Shown piece by piece: positions 33,904 to 45,690 of a stretch of 64,000 nt of DNA (positions within the stretch are counted from its first letter, which is position 1; each line of letters opens with the position of its first letter). Below the pieces are notes generated by a model. That model was not told the DNA's origin. It did no database searches and saw only the letters and a list, made by a program, of their open reading frames with translations. A program made the position numbers and the translations under genes. The stretch is from NCBI GenBank assembly GCA_009760855.2, contig WPIO01000004.1, positions 876,501-940,500 of the forward strand. Reading direction: 5' to 3'. Origin of the DNA: Cristatella mucedo (lineage: Eukaryota; Bryozoa; Phylactolaemata; Cristatellidae).

Positions 33904-34744
33904 AAACACCAGCCCAAGCGTCGATCCCAATTAGGAACAGTCTCTTCAGCTGGCTCTACAAGAGATAATCTACTTAATCCTATCCAAAGTGTCGTCTAAG
34001 TGGAAAAGCACCAATTAGATGTGGCAAAACAGACTCAAGCAGTACCACCATTAGGGATAGCCATACATACATGAGTCAGATCATCGAGATATCTATACGA
34101 ACCTATTGCTTGCCCCTCATTATTTATTACACGTCTCAATCGTGTGGTTCATAATTCAGCCGTCGGCTGAGTACTTTAATTTTCAGGAGGTGGTCAGGCA
34201 GGTTATTAACATTCTCTTATCAATAATGGTTCTCAATAGTTTATAATTCCAGTCTCTATTTGAAATGCTCCTGTTCGGTTATGCGATGCTATTGAAGCTG
34301 AATTATCTGCCAGCTTAATCCCTTGCCATGTGCCTCAATCACAGCATCCATTTCAATACGCTAAGACAAAGTTAAATATCCTGTCTCTAACGACCCCTAA
34401 CCCGTAAGTTTCTGCATTTACGATAGGAAAGAACTTCCGAATATTGCAACGTTATCTGAGTAATGTGGTGTTAAAATGGCAAGGTTTGCATATTAGTGCA
34501 GCTGTGATCTGCATTTAAGCACTAGTAACTTACTGGTAAAATTCAGCATCTCACAATGACATGCCTGCCCCTTACAAGTATAGTGGTCTTCACATCGGCT
34601 GCCAACTTTACTCTTATTTTGTGGGCGTTTCGCGTCTTTTTTAAATAGTTGTCAATCTGTAGGCTCACAAACCACAAGGACTTTGCAAGGAATGAAACGT
34701 GCCTAGAACGATCATCGTCAGAGTATGTCGTAATGATAGTCGGA

Positions 34745-35460
34745 GTGAGTTCCAGGCTTTGTGGTAATGCGAAAATAAACCGGCATATTTCTAAGGATTT
34801 GAGGTTTGCTCGAGATAAAGGTAAATAAATAATTCCAAAAAGTGACTGGTCCGATCCGTGGCCAAGATAGTGGAGTTGACCTTATAGGTCGGCTGGAGCC
34901 AAATAAGGAAGGGACCTAAAAGTGAGTGACAAAACCTTGACATCGAACCGCTGCTTGACTGGTAGCCCGTGCAGGTCGGCGAGAAGTATTGTGATCTGGC
35001 AACTGCGACGCTCACTACAGGCAAGCACAGCTGCAGAGTTGTGCACCAACTGTAAGCGCCTGATTGCACAAGCCGGTAGACCCACAAGCAGTCAGCTACA
35101 GAAGTTGACGTTATGTCAAAAATGCAATCACAAATCTAGATGTTGTGTGCCTGTCTAAACAAGTCCTGTGTAAGCACTTTTATGTAGCACAACGTAGGCT
35201 GACTTGATTTTGGAACTGATTTGGTCGTCCAACGTAAGTTCACTTTGGAAAATGGCACCTAGATTACTTGCAGGTTCATCGGGAGCTAGCTGGCAGAACC
35301 GATTGCTTTACTGCTTTAGCGTTTCCAATTTCTCACTCAGATTTGGTTTTCCCATTGCTAGTAACACACTGTTATCATCAATCAGTTCGTAGACATTTGC
35401 TACAATCCATATGCGGATGTCATCAATACATGCAGCAACAGAGCTGAGAGACTTTGGCGG
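34745..35460 (-). mobile_element. LINE family 2 fragment within unit D1
   Basis: Post-RT region with 'MGLPACAIRRLQLVHNSAAV' (34,882-35,085) and preceding RT sequence to about 35,460, repeated 3.4 kb later in D2 (38,145-38,860) and again in D3. It is the ancestral insertion shared by most units. Confidence 0.75.
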
Positions 35461-36239
35461 ACTGCTCTATGGCTGGGAGGTATAATAATGATAATAATAA
35501 TAACGCACTAGATAAAGCGTCCTCAGAGACCTGAATCTGCAAGTCAATATCAAATCTGCAAGTCAATACGCTGCTTGATTGCCTACTTTGCTGGTGGGCA
35601 AGGATTGATGACTTGTGGGAAAAGTTTCGCTGACTGCAAGCACACCGAGCCACCGAGTTCTGAACCGACTGTAAGTACCTGCTTGCCGAAGATACCGCCA
35701 GCCACTTAAAATGGTACCTGACAACCTGACGCAGGTTCGTTAAATTTTAGCACCGCGTGAGTTTGATTTAAATTAAATTATAATTGTGCGCTGTAATTTT
35801 ACCTATCGGTTGAAATGGCCACGCCTACCTCAAAGTGTGGCTGGTTTTGCCTTTTAATATGTTAATGAGGATGAACTTTCACACAGTATGAAAACTCTGC
35901 CGTTACACCAGTTATTTTAAAGGTAGAAATAGGTAGTAACGTACCCACACTGTCACAAATTCATCACCAACAGGTGGCTTCATCATTTGAAATGATTGAG
36001 CTGAAAGTAAATAGTCTCTTCGATCTAACTAATCTCATTCCACTGTAGCAGCCGGCTAGCAGATCGTACTTTTTCTTACACGATCCATGCGATTGAGATC
36101 TGATAAATGTTAGGAAGATTCCTATTAACGTGAACTTTGTAGCGTGTAACTTTGGTTTTGCATAAACCTTTCTTTGCTTGTACTCAATTCCTAAGACTCG
36201 TCCCTACAACCCTGAGCTAACATCCTGTCGTACTACTTA

Positions 36240-36256
36240 CTCGTCTAAGGAGGAGA

Positions 36257-36299
<43 letters not shown>

Positions 36300-36401
36300 T
36301 CTCCCTCTTCCTTGCTCCTCAATTCTTGGTCTTCTGCGTGCGAGAGAGCAGCAGTCACCACCAAAAGCAAAAAGAATGAAGCAGCAGTATACCCGAGGCA
36401 T
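36240..36401 (-). pseudogene. Secreted acidic peptide gene, copy D1 (frameshift)
   Basis: ATG complement at 36,399-36,401. One extra base after the third codon (CGGG) throws the signal-peptide codons out of the ATG frame. In the shifted frame the homologous residues are still visible ('LLLVVTAALSHAEDQELRSK', then a 12-triplet Asp run). In the ATG frame the GAC repeat reads as Arg. The GTAAGT donor and the CTAAC...TTTATCAG acceptor of the intron are kept. Non-functional unless another start is used. Confidence 0.6.
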
Positions 36402-36621
36402 TATTTGAGTCAAACGACAATGCACTCGTGAATGCGTTCACTACAGAAAACCCTCGAATATATGTTTTCAGAAACGAGGGTAGCTAGCGTTGCACAAGCA
36501 TCACCCTGAATCATTTGTTGATAAAAAACGGTTGCATCAGTTCGAATTCGCTGCTCCCAGAGCTGACCCATCCATGAGCCGTCACTAGCATACGCCGTTT
36601 TACGTCGACTACTTAAATTCA

Positions 36622-37062
36622 TTGATAGGATTTCCGAGTACTTTTAGGTTTATGAGGTCATTCGTGAAAAAGAAATCCCATTTGTTTCCCAAAGCACCAT
36701 CTGCTGCTCTTTTGGCAAATGTTTCAGGTATTGGTTACATATTTTGTTTACCTCCTGTAGTTTCCTGTAACGGCAAGCCGCATCAAATATATTTTCAAAG
36801 CAACAAGGTTAGATACTGGTATTGTTTGCAAGTCCACGAGATAAGCCTAGTAATTTTCAACCAGTATCCATCTGCTCCTTACAGCCTATTCGTCAAATAT
36901 ATTGGCGGTGAACCAGACGAGTTAACCATGAGACTTAATTCCTCGTCTTTCAAGCATTGCCATGACAAAACTCTGGGCTACCGCACTCGCATTAATTCTC
37001 GCCTAACTTTAGCCACCTATGACTACTGTGAAGAAACTTGCAGTAACTGCCCCCAAAGGTAA
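36622..37062 (+). CDS. Plus-strand 146-codon frame of unit D1 with Cys-rich end
   Basis: The part after the acceptor-like 'tttacctcctgtag' (36,760) is the best preserved version of plus-strand segment 2. It reads 'YWYCLQVHEISLVIFNQYPS', 'YSLFVKYIGGEPDELTMRLN', 'FKHCHDKTLGYRTRINSRL' and ends 'YDYCEETCSNCPQR'. Comparison with A, B, C, E and F shows the frame and most Cys retained, with some silent third-position changes, so the ancestor was probably coding. The 5' part before 36,760 is probably intron read through because of a one-base loss, so the true exon is likely 36,761-37,062. No family is recognised. The Cys pattern suggests an extracellular protein. Confidence 0.4.
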   Translation: MIGFPSTFRFMRSFVKKKSHLFPKAPSAALLANVSGIGYIFCLPPVVSCNGKPHQIYFQSNKVRYWYCLQVHEISLVIFNQYPSAPYSLFVKYIGGEPDELTMRLNSSSFKHCHDKTLGYRTRINSRLTLATYDYCEETCSNCPQR

Positions 37063-37304
37063 CTCAAGGCTTTCCGCGACATCGAAACCCGGGACCTAGT
37101 TGCTTGTGAATGACCGGAAATCTTCAGGAATGCAATAGAAAGGATAATGATATTTGCTGATTCTGCAGCGTTATGTTTAAAGCCGTATAAGAGAGTTTAA
37201 CAGCTATCACCACCGCTTGCAGTTGGAAATCAAGGATCTCCCACTGCAGGTGACCCTACCGCCTGAGCTGTATGACTATATATTCTCGTTTACTAACCCG
37301 TCAT

Positions 37305-39656
37305 AAACACCAGCCCAAGCGTCGATCCCAATTAGGAACAGTCTCTTCAGCTGGCTCTACAAGACTAATCTACTTAATCCTATCCCAAAGTGTCGTCTAA
37401 GTGGAAAAGCACCAATTAGATGTGGCAAAACAGACTCAAGCAGTACCACCATTAGGGATAGCCATACATACATGAGTCAGATCATCGAGATATCTATACG
37501 AACCTATTGCTTGCCCCTCATTATTTATTACACGTCTCAATCGTGTGGTTCATAATTCAGCCGTCGGCTGAGTACTTTAATTTTCAGGAGGTGGTCAGGC
37601 AGGTTATTAACATTCTCTTATCAATAATGGTTCTCAATAGTTTATAATTCCAGTCTCTATTTGAAATGCTCCTGTTCGGTTATGCGATGCTATTGAAGCT
37701 GAATTATCTGCCAGCTTAATCCCTTGCCATGTGCCTCAATCACAGCATCCATTTCAATACGCTAAGACAAAGTTAAATATCCTGTCTCTAACGACCCCTA
37801 ACCCGTAAGTTTCTGCATTTACGATAGGAAAGAACTTCCGAATATTGCAACGTTATCTGAGTAATGTGGTGTTAAAATGGCAAGGTTTGCATATTAGTGC
37901 AGCTGTGATCTGCATTTAAGCACTAGTAACTTACTGGTAAAATTCAGCATCTCACAATGACATGCCTGCCCCTTACAAGTATAGTGGTCTTCACATCGGC
38001 TGCCAACTTTACTCTTATTTTGTGGGCGTTTCGCGTCTTTTTTAAATAGTTGTCAATCTGTAGGCTCACAAACCACAAGGACTTTGCAAGGAATGAAACG
38101 TGCCTAGAACGATCATCGTCAGAGTATGTCGTAATGATAGTCGGAGTGAGTTCCAGGCTTTGTGGTAATGCGAAATAAACCGGCATATTTCTAAGGATTT
38201 GAGGTTTGCTCGAGATAAAGGTAAATAAATAATTCCAAAAAGTGACTGGTCCGATCCGTGGCCAAGATAGTGGAGTTGACCTTATAGGTCGGCTGGAGCC
38301 AAATAAGGAAGGGACCTAAAAGTGAGTGACAAAACCTTGACATCGAACCGCTGCTTGACTGGTAGCCCGTGCAGGTCGGCGAGAAGTATTGTGATCTGGC
38401 AACTGCGACGCTCACTACAGGCAAGCACAGCTGCAGAGTTGTGCACCAACTGTAAGCGCCTGATTGCACAAGCCGGTAGACCCACAAGCAGTCAGCTACA
38501 GAAGTTGACGTTATGTCAAAAATGCAATCACAAATCTAGATGTTGTGTGCCTGTCTAAACAAGTCCTGTGTAAGCACTTTTATGTAGCAGAACGTAGGCT
38601 GACTTGATTTTGGAACTGATTTGGTCGTCCAACGTAAGTTCACTTTGGAAAATGGCACCTAGATTACTTGCAGGTTCATCGGGAGCTAGCTGGCAGAACC
38701 GATTGCTTTACTGCTTTAGCGTTTCCAATTTCTCACTCAGATTTGGTTTTCCCATTGCTAGTAACACACTGTTATCATCAATCAGTTCGTAGACATTTGC
38801 TACAATCCATATGCGGATGTCATCAATACATGCAGCAACAGAGCTGAGAGACTTTGGCGGACTGCTCTATGGCTGGGAGGTATAATAATGATAATAATAA
38901 TAACGCACTAGATAAAGCGTCCTCAGAGACCTGAATCTGCAAGTCAATATCAAATCTGCAAGTCAATACGCTGCTTGATTGCCTACTTTGCTGGTGGGCA
39001 AGGATTGATGACTTGTGGGAAAAGTTTCGCTGACTGCAAGCACACCGAGCCACCGAGTTCTGAACCGACTGTAAGTACCTGCTTGCCGAAGATACCGCCA
39101 GCCACTTAAAATGGTACCTGACAACCTGACGCAGGTTCGTTAAATTTTAGCACCGCGTGAGTTTGATTTAAATTAAATTATAATTGTGCGCTGTAATTTT
39201 ACCTATCGGTTGAAATGGCCACGCCTACCTCAAAGTGTGGCTGGTTTTGCCTTTTAATATGTTAATGAGGATGAACTTTCACACAGTATGAAAACTCTGC
39301 CGTTACACCAGTTATTTTAAAGGTAGAAATAGGTAGTAACGTACCCACACTGTCACAAATTCATCACCAACAGGTGGCTTCATCATTTGAAATGATTGAG
39401 CTGAAAGTAAATAGTCTCTTCGATCTAACTAATCTCATTCCACTGTAGCAGCCGGCTAGCAGATCGTACTTTTTCTTACACGATCCATGCGATTGAGATC
39501 TGATAAATGTTAGGAAGATTCCTATTAACGTGAACTTTGTAGCGTGTAACTTTGGTTTTGCATAAACCTTTCTTTGCTTGTACTCAATTCCTAAGACTCG
39601 TCCCTACAACCCTGAGCTAACATCCTGTCGTACTACTTACTCGTCTAAGGAGGAGA

Positions 39657-39693
<37 letters not shown>

Positions 39694-40700
39694 TCTCCCT
39701 CTTCCTTGCTCCTCAATTCTTGGTCTTCTGCGTGCGAGAGAGCAGCAGTCACCACCAAAAGCAAAAAAGAATGAAGCAGCAGTATACCCGAGGCATTATT
39801 TGAGTCAAACGACAATGCACTCGTGAATGCGTTCACTACAGAAAACCCTCGAATATATGTTTTCAGAAACGAGGGTAGCTAGCGTTGCACAAGCATCACC
39901 CTGAATCATTTGTTGATAAAAAACGGTTGCATCAGTTCGAATTCGCTGCTCCCAGAGCTGACCCATCCATGAGCCGTCACTAGCATACGCCGTTTTACGT
40001 CGACTACTTAAATTCATTGATAGGATTTCCGAGTACTTTTAGGTTTATGAGGTCATTCGTGAAAAAGAAATCCATTTGTTTCCCAAAGCACCATCTGCTG
40101 CTCTTTTGGCAAATGTTTCAGGTATTGGTTACATATTTTGTTTACCTCCTGTAGTTTCCTGTAACGGCAAGCCGCATCAAATATATTTTCAAAGCAACAA
40201 GGTTAGATACTGGTATTGTTTGCAAGTCCACGAGATAAGCCTAGTAATTTTCAACCAGTATCCATCTGCTCCTTACAGCCTATTCGTCAAATATATTGGC
40301 GGTGAACCAGACGAGTTAACCATGAGACTTAATTCCTCGTCTTTCAAGCATTGCCATGACAAAACTCTGGGCTACCGCACTCGCATTAATTCTCGCCTAA
40401 CTTTAGCCACCTATGACTACTGTGAAGAAACTTGCAGTAACTGCCCCCAAAGGTAACTCAAGGCTTTTTCCGCGACATCGAAACCCGGGACCTAGTTGCT
40501 TGTGAATGACCGGAAATCTTCAGGAATGCAATAGAAAGGATAATGATATTTGCTGATTCTGCAGCGTTATGTTTAAAGCCGTATAAGAGAGTTTAACAGC
40601 TATCACCACCGCTTGCAGTTGGAAATCAAGGATCTCCCACTGCAGGTGACCCTACCGCCTGAGCTGTATGACTATATATTCTCGTTTACTAACCCGTCAT
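37305..40700 (+). repeat. Near-identical tandem unit D2 (3,396 bp)
   Basis: Second member of the D1-D3 triplet. It carries 10 GTC triplets and one extra A in the run near 39,765 compared with D1 and D3. The plus-strand Cys-rich frame appears again at 40,076-40,456. Confidence 0.9.
39645..39796 (-). pseudogene. Secreted acidic peptide gene, copy D2
   Basis: Same extra base after codon 3 as D1 (ATG complement 39,794-39,796). An extra T in the 'TTTTTT' run returns the downstream part to a frame that is open from further upstream without an ATG, giving 'FLLLVVTAALSHAEDQELRS' and ten Asp. No valid start for this frame was seen. Confidence 0.55.
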
Positions 40701-43054
40701 AAACACCAGCCCAAGCGTCGATCCCAATTAGGAACAGTCTCTTCAGCTGGCTCTACAAGACTAATCTACTTAATCCTATCCCAAAGTGTCGTCTAAGTGG
40801 AAAAGCACCAATTAGATGTGGGCAAAAACAGACTCAAGCAGTACCACCATTAGGGATAGCCATACATACATGAGTCAGATCATCGAGATATCTATACGAA
40901 CCTATTGCTTGCCCCTCATTATTTATTACACGTCTCAATCGTGTGGTTCATAATTCAGCCGTCGGCTGAGTACTTTAATTTTCAGGAGGTGGTCAGGCAG
41001 GTTATTAACATTCTCTTATCAATAATGGTTCTCAATAGTTTATAATTCCAGTCTCTATTTGAAATGCTCCTGTTCGGTTATGCGATGCTATTGAAGCTGA
41101 ATTATCTGCCAGCTTAATCCCTTGCCATGTGCCTCAATCACAGCATCCATTTCAATACGCTAAGACAAAGTTAAATATCCTGTCTCTAACGACCCCTAAC
41201 CCGTAAGTTTCTGCATTTACGATAGGAAAGAACTTCCGAATATTGCAACGTTATCTGAGTAATGTGGTGTTAAAATGGCAAGGTTTGCATATTAGTGCAG
41301 CTGTGATCTGCATTTAAGCACTAGTAACTTACTGGTAAAATTCAGCATCTCACAATGACATGCCTGCCCCTTACAAGTATAGTGGTCTTCACATCGGCTG
41401 CCAACTTTACTCTTATTTTGTGGGCGTTTCGCGTCTTTTTTAAATAGTTGTCAATCTGTAGGCTCACAAACCACAAGGACTTTGCAAGGAATGAAACGTG
41501 CCTAGAACGATCATCGTCAGAGTATGTCGTAATGATAGTCGGAGTGAGTTCCAGGCTTTGTGGTAATGCGAAATAAACCGGCATATTTCTAAGGATTTGA
41601 GGTTTGCTCGAGATAAAGGTAAATAAATAATTCCAAAAAGTGACTGGTCCGATCCGTGGCCAAGATAGTGGAGTTGACCTTATAGGTCGGCTGGAGCCAA
41701 ATAAGGAAGGGACCTAAAAGTGAGTGACAAAACCTTGACATCGAACCGCTGCTTGACTGGTAGCCCGTGCAGGTCGGCGAGAAGTATTGTGATCTGGCAA
41801 CTGCGACGCTCACTACAGGCAAGCACAGCTGCAGAGTTGTGCACCAACTGTAAGCGCCTGATTGCACAAGCCGGTAGACCCACAAGCAGTCAGCTACAGA
41901 AGTTGACGTTATGTCAAAAATGCAATCACAAATCTAGATGTTGTGTGCCTGTCTAAACAAGTCCTGTGTAAGCACTTTTATGTAGCAGAACGTAGGCTGA
42001 CTTGATTTTGGAACTGATTTGGTCGTCCAACGTAAGTTCACTTTGGAAAATGGCACCTAGATTACTTGCAGGTTCATCGGGAGCTAGCTGGCAGAACCGA
42101 TTGCTTTACTGCTTTAGCGTTTCCAATTTCTCACTCAGATTTGGTTTTCCCATTGCTAGTAACACACTGTTATCATCAATCAGTTCGTAGACATTTGCTA
42201 CAATCCATATGCGGATGTCATCAATACATGCAGCAACAGAGCTGAGAGACTTTGGCGGACTGCTCTATGGCTGGGAGGTATAATAATGATAATAATAATA
42301 ACGCACTAGATAAAGCGTCCTCAGAGACCTGAATCTGCAAGTCAATATCAAATCTGCAAGTCAATACGCTGCTTGATTGCCTACTTTGCTGGTGGGCAAG
42401 GATTGATGACTTGTGGGAAAAGTTTCGCTGACTGCAAGCACACCGAGCACCGAGTTCTGAACCGACTGTAAGTACCTGCTTGCCGAAGATACCGCCAGCC
42501 ACTTAAAATGGTACCTGACAACCTGACGCAGGTTCGTTAAATTTTAGCACCGCGTGAGTTTGATTTAAATTTAAATTATAATTGTGCGCTGTAATTTTAC
42601 CTATCGGTTGAAATGGCCACGCCTACCTCAAAGTGTGGCTGGTTTTGCCTTTTAATATGTTAATGAGGATGAACTTTCACACAGTATGAAAACTCTGCCG
42701 TTACACCAGTTATTTTAAAGGTAGAAATAGGTAGTAACGTACCCACACTGTCACAAATTCATCACCAACAGGTGGCTTCATCATTTGAAATGATTGAGCT
42801 GAAAGTAAATAGTCTCTTCGATCTAACTAATCTCATTCCACTGTAGCAGCCGGCTAGCAGATCGTACTTTTTCTTACACGATCCATGCGATTGAGATCTG
42901 ATAAATGTTAGGAAGATTCCTATTAACGTGAACTTTGTAGCGTGTAACTTTGGTTTTGCATAAACCTTTCTTTGCTTGTACTCAATTCCTAAGACTCGTC
43001 CCTACAACCCTGAGCTAACATCCTGTCGTACTACTTACTCGTCTAAGGAGGAGA

Positions 43055-43091
<37 letters not shown>

Positions 43092-43825
43092 TCTCCCTCT
43101 TCCTTGCTCCTCAATTCTTGGTCTTCTGCGTGCGAGAGAGCAGCAGTCACCACCAAAAGCAAAAAGAATGAAGCAGCAGTATACCCGAGGCATTATTTGA
43201 GTCAAACGACAATGCACTCGTGAATGCGTTCACTACAGAAAACCCTCGAATATATGTTTTCAGAAACGAGGGTAGCTAGCGTTGCACAAGCATCACCCTG
43301 AATCATTTGTTGATAAAAAACGGTTGCATCAGTTCGAATTCGCTGCTCCCAGAGCTGACCCATCCATGAGCCGTCACTAGCATACGCCGTTTTACGTCGA
43401 CTACTTAAATTCATTGATAGGATTTCCGAGTACTTTTAGGTTTATGAGGTCATTCGTGAAAAAGAAATCCCATTTGTTTCCCAAAGCACCATCTGCTGCT
43501 CTTTTGGCAAATGTTTCAGGTATTGGTTACATATTTTTTTTACCTCCTGTAGTTTCCTGTAACGGCAAGCCGCATCAAATATATTTTCAAAGCAACAAGG
43601 TTAGATACTGGTATTGTTTGCAAGTCCACGAGATAAGCCTAGTAATTTTCAACCAGTATCCATCTGCTCCTTACAGCCTATTCGTCAAATATATTGGCGG
43701 TGAACCAGACGAGTTACCACCATGAGACTTAATTCCTCGTCTTTCAAGCATTGCCATGACAAAACTCTGGGCTACCGCACTCGCATTAATTCTCGCCTAA
43801 CTTTAGCCACCTATGACTACTGTGA
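40701..43825 (+). repeat. Near-identical tandem unit D3 (3,125 bp, truncated)
   Basis: Third member of the triplet. It matches D1 and D2 to 'ctatgactactgtga' (43,825), where it breaks and jumps to sequence equivalent to about 35,205 of D1, that is, into unit E. The last 275 bases of a full unit are missing. Confidence 0.9.
43040..43193 (-). pseudogene. Secreted acidic peptide gene, copy D3 (frameshift)
   Basis: ATG complement 43,191-43,193, with the same one-base insertion after codon 3 as D1 and 10 GTC triplets. Regulatory and splice-like sites are unchanged from D1. Confidence 0.55.
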
Positions 43826-44861
43826 TTCACCACTGAACTTGTGGAGCTGATTTCGTCGTTCAACGTAAGTTCACTTTGGAAAATGGCACCTAGATTACGT
43901 GCAGATTCAAGTGGAGCTAGCTCTTAGAACCGATTGCGTTACAGCGTTAGTTGTTCCAATTTCTCACTCAGACTCGGTTTGCCCATTGCTAGTAACACAC
44001 TGTTATCATCATTAAGTTTGTTGACATTTGCTACAATCCATATGCGGATGTCATCAATACCTGCAGCAACAGAGCTGAGAGACTTTAACGGACTGCTCTA
44101 TGGCTGGGAGGTATTATAATGATAATATCTAATAATGCACTTGATAAAGCGTCCTCAGAGACCTCAATCTGCTATTCCATAGCAAATCTGCAAGTCAATA
44201 CGGTGCTTGATTGGCTACTTTGTTGATGGGCAAGAACTGGTGACAAGTGGAAAAAATTTCACTGACTACAAGCAAGCCGAGCCGCCGAGTTCTGAACCAA
44301 CTGTTAGGGCCTGCTAGCCCAAAGTACCTCTATTCACATACCACAGTACTTGACAACCTAACGCAGGCTCGTTGAATTTTTGCACTCCGTGGTTCCGATT
44401 TTAATTAACTTATTATTTTGTGCTATAATTTCAAATATTGGCTGATCTGACCACGCCTACCTTAAAGTGTTGCCTCTCTTGCTTTTTAACATAAGAATGA
44501 GGATGGACTTTCACGCAGTATGAAATTTCTGCCGTTACACCAGTTATTTTAAAGGTAGAAATAGGCAGTAACGTACCCACACTATGATAAATTCATCACC
44601 AACAGGTGGCCTTATCATTTGAAATGATTGAGCTGAAAGTAAACTCTCTTCGATCCAACCTATCTCGTTCCACTGTAGCAGCCAGCTAGCAGATTGTACT
44701 TTTTCTTACATCATCCATGCGATTGAGATATTATAAATGTTAAGAAAATTCCTAATAACGTGAACTTTGTTGCGTGTAACTTTGCTTTTGCATAAAATTA
44801 GTATGCTCGTACTCAATTCCTAAGACTCGTCCCTACAACCCTGAGCTAACATCCTGTCGTA

Positions 44862-45020
44862 CTACTTACTCGTCACAAGAGAAGGGTCGTTGTCGTTGTC
44901 ATCGTCATCGTCTTCGACGTCTGCCTTTTCCTTGCTCCTCAACTCTTGGTCTTCTGCGTGCGACAGAAAAGCAGTCACCACCAAAAGCAGAAGGAATGCA
45001 GCAGCTGTATACCGAAGCAT
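44862..45020 (-). CDS. Secreted acidic peptide gene, copy E (exon 1 open)
   Basis: 52-codon frame with ATG complement 45,018-45,020 and TAG at 44,862. The start is MLRYTAAAFLLLLVVTAFLS, a typical signal peptide with cleavage expected after 'HA', followed by 'EDQELRSKEKADVE' and an Asp/Asn-rich stretch broken up by other codons. GTAAGT overlaps the last codons as in G and H, but the intron acceptor equivalent to TTTATCAG reads TTTATAAT and seems lost. Either the unspliced 52-residue peptide is the product or this copy is inactive. Confidence 0.5.
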   Translation of the reverse strand: MLRYTAAAFLLLLVVTAFLSHAEDQELRSKEKADVEDDDDDNDNDPSLVTSK

Positions 45021-45111
45021 TATTGTGGTCAAAAGACGACGCTCGAGTGAATGCGTTCACTACAGAAACCCCTCAAATATATATGTTTTTTGTAAACGAG
45101 GGTAGCTAGCG

Positions 45112-45690
45112 TTGCACAAGGTACACTCTGAATCATTTATGGAGAAGGATTGGTTGCATCAGTCCGAGTTCGCCGTTCCCAGAGCTGAACCACCCATGAG
45201 CTGCCGCTGGGACACGCCCTTTTACATCGGCAACTTCCATGCATTTAAAAGAATTTGCGAGTACTATTAGGTTTAGGAAAAGATATCACTCCATTCTCAT
45301 TTATTTCCTTTATTTCTTAAAGGAGCATCTGCTTCACTATTTGGCAAAGGTGTCATGTAATGTCTACAGTTTTTTCTCTCCCCATAGTTTTCTGCCCAGG
45401 CTAGCCAGGGCATGTATTGTTTAAGAAACGCATTTTGATGCTACGATCGTTTTCGTGTCTATAAGATAAGCAAATCAAATTTTAGCCAGTAGCCACCAGC
45501 TGCTTAAAGCTTATTTGTCTGCTACGTTGACCGTGAACGAGTCAAGTTAACTATTAGACTTAGTTCCTTGTCATTGATGCATTGTCGTGACAAACCTCTA
45601 GGCTACCTGATTAGAATTCATTGGCGCATAGTGTTAGGCAGCTATGATTGCCGTAAAGAAACGTGCGGTAGCTGCCCCTAAATTTAGATC
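45112..45690 (+). pseudogene. Plus-strand conserved segments of unit E
   Basis: Contains 'WDTPFYIGNFHAFKRICEYY' (about 45,200-45,268) and, after 'ctctccccatag' (45,389), the Cys-rich segment with 'MHCRDKPLGYLIRIHWRIV' and 'SYDCRKETCGSCP' ending TAA near 45,681. The unit then runs to about 45,882 and jumps to a second-exon-like piece ending at 45,965. Confidence 0.35.

Larger units (their letters stand above)
33904..37304 (+). repeat. Near-identical tandem unit D1 (3,401 bp)
   Basis: First of three nearly identical consecutive copies beginning at 'aaacaccagccc'. Its GTC run has 12 triplets versus 10 in D2 and D3. By eye only scattered single-base and homopolymer differences separate the copies. 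Confidence 0.9.

Noticed and set aside
36237-36425. Arg-rich frames over the GTC run on both strands (poly-Arg proteins)
   Set aside because: They are out-of-frame readings of the trinucleotide repeat. The frame with a signal peptide and Asp run is the consistent one in the intact copies G, H and E.
36410-36622. 70-codon minus-strand frame upstream of the peptide gene in D1-D3
   Set aside because: It carries stops in G and in B, and it overlaps the probable promoter and plus-strand segment 1. Openness in D1-D3 reflects their recent common origin.
33904-43825. CRISPR-like or bacterial tandem array
   Set aside because: The units are about 3.4 kb with introns, LINE remnants and no short direct repeats with spacers.
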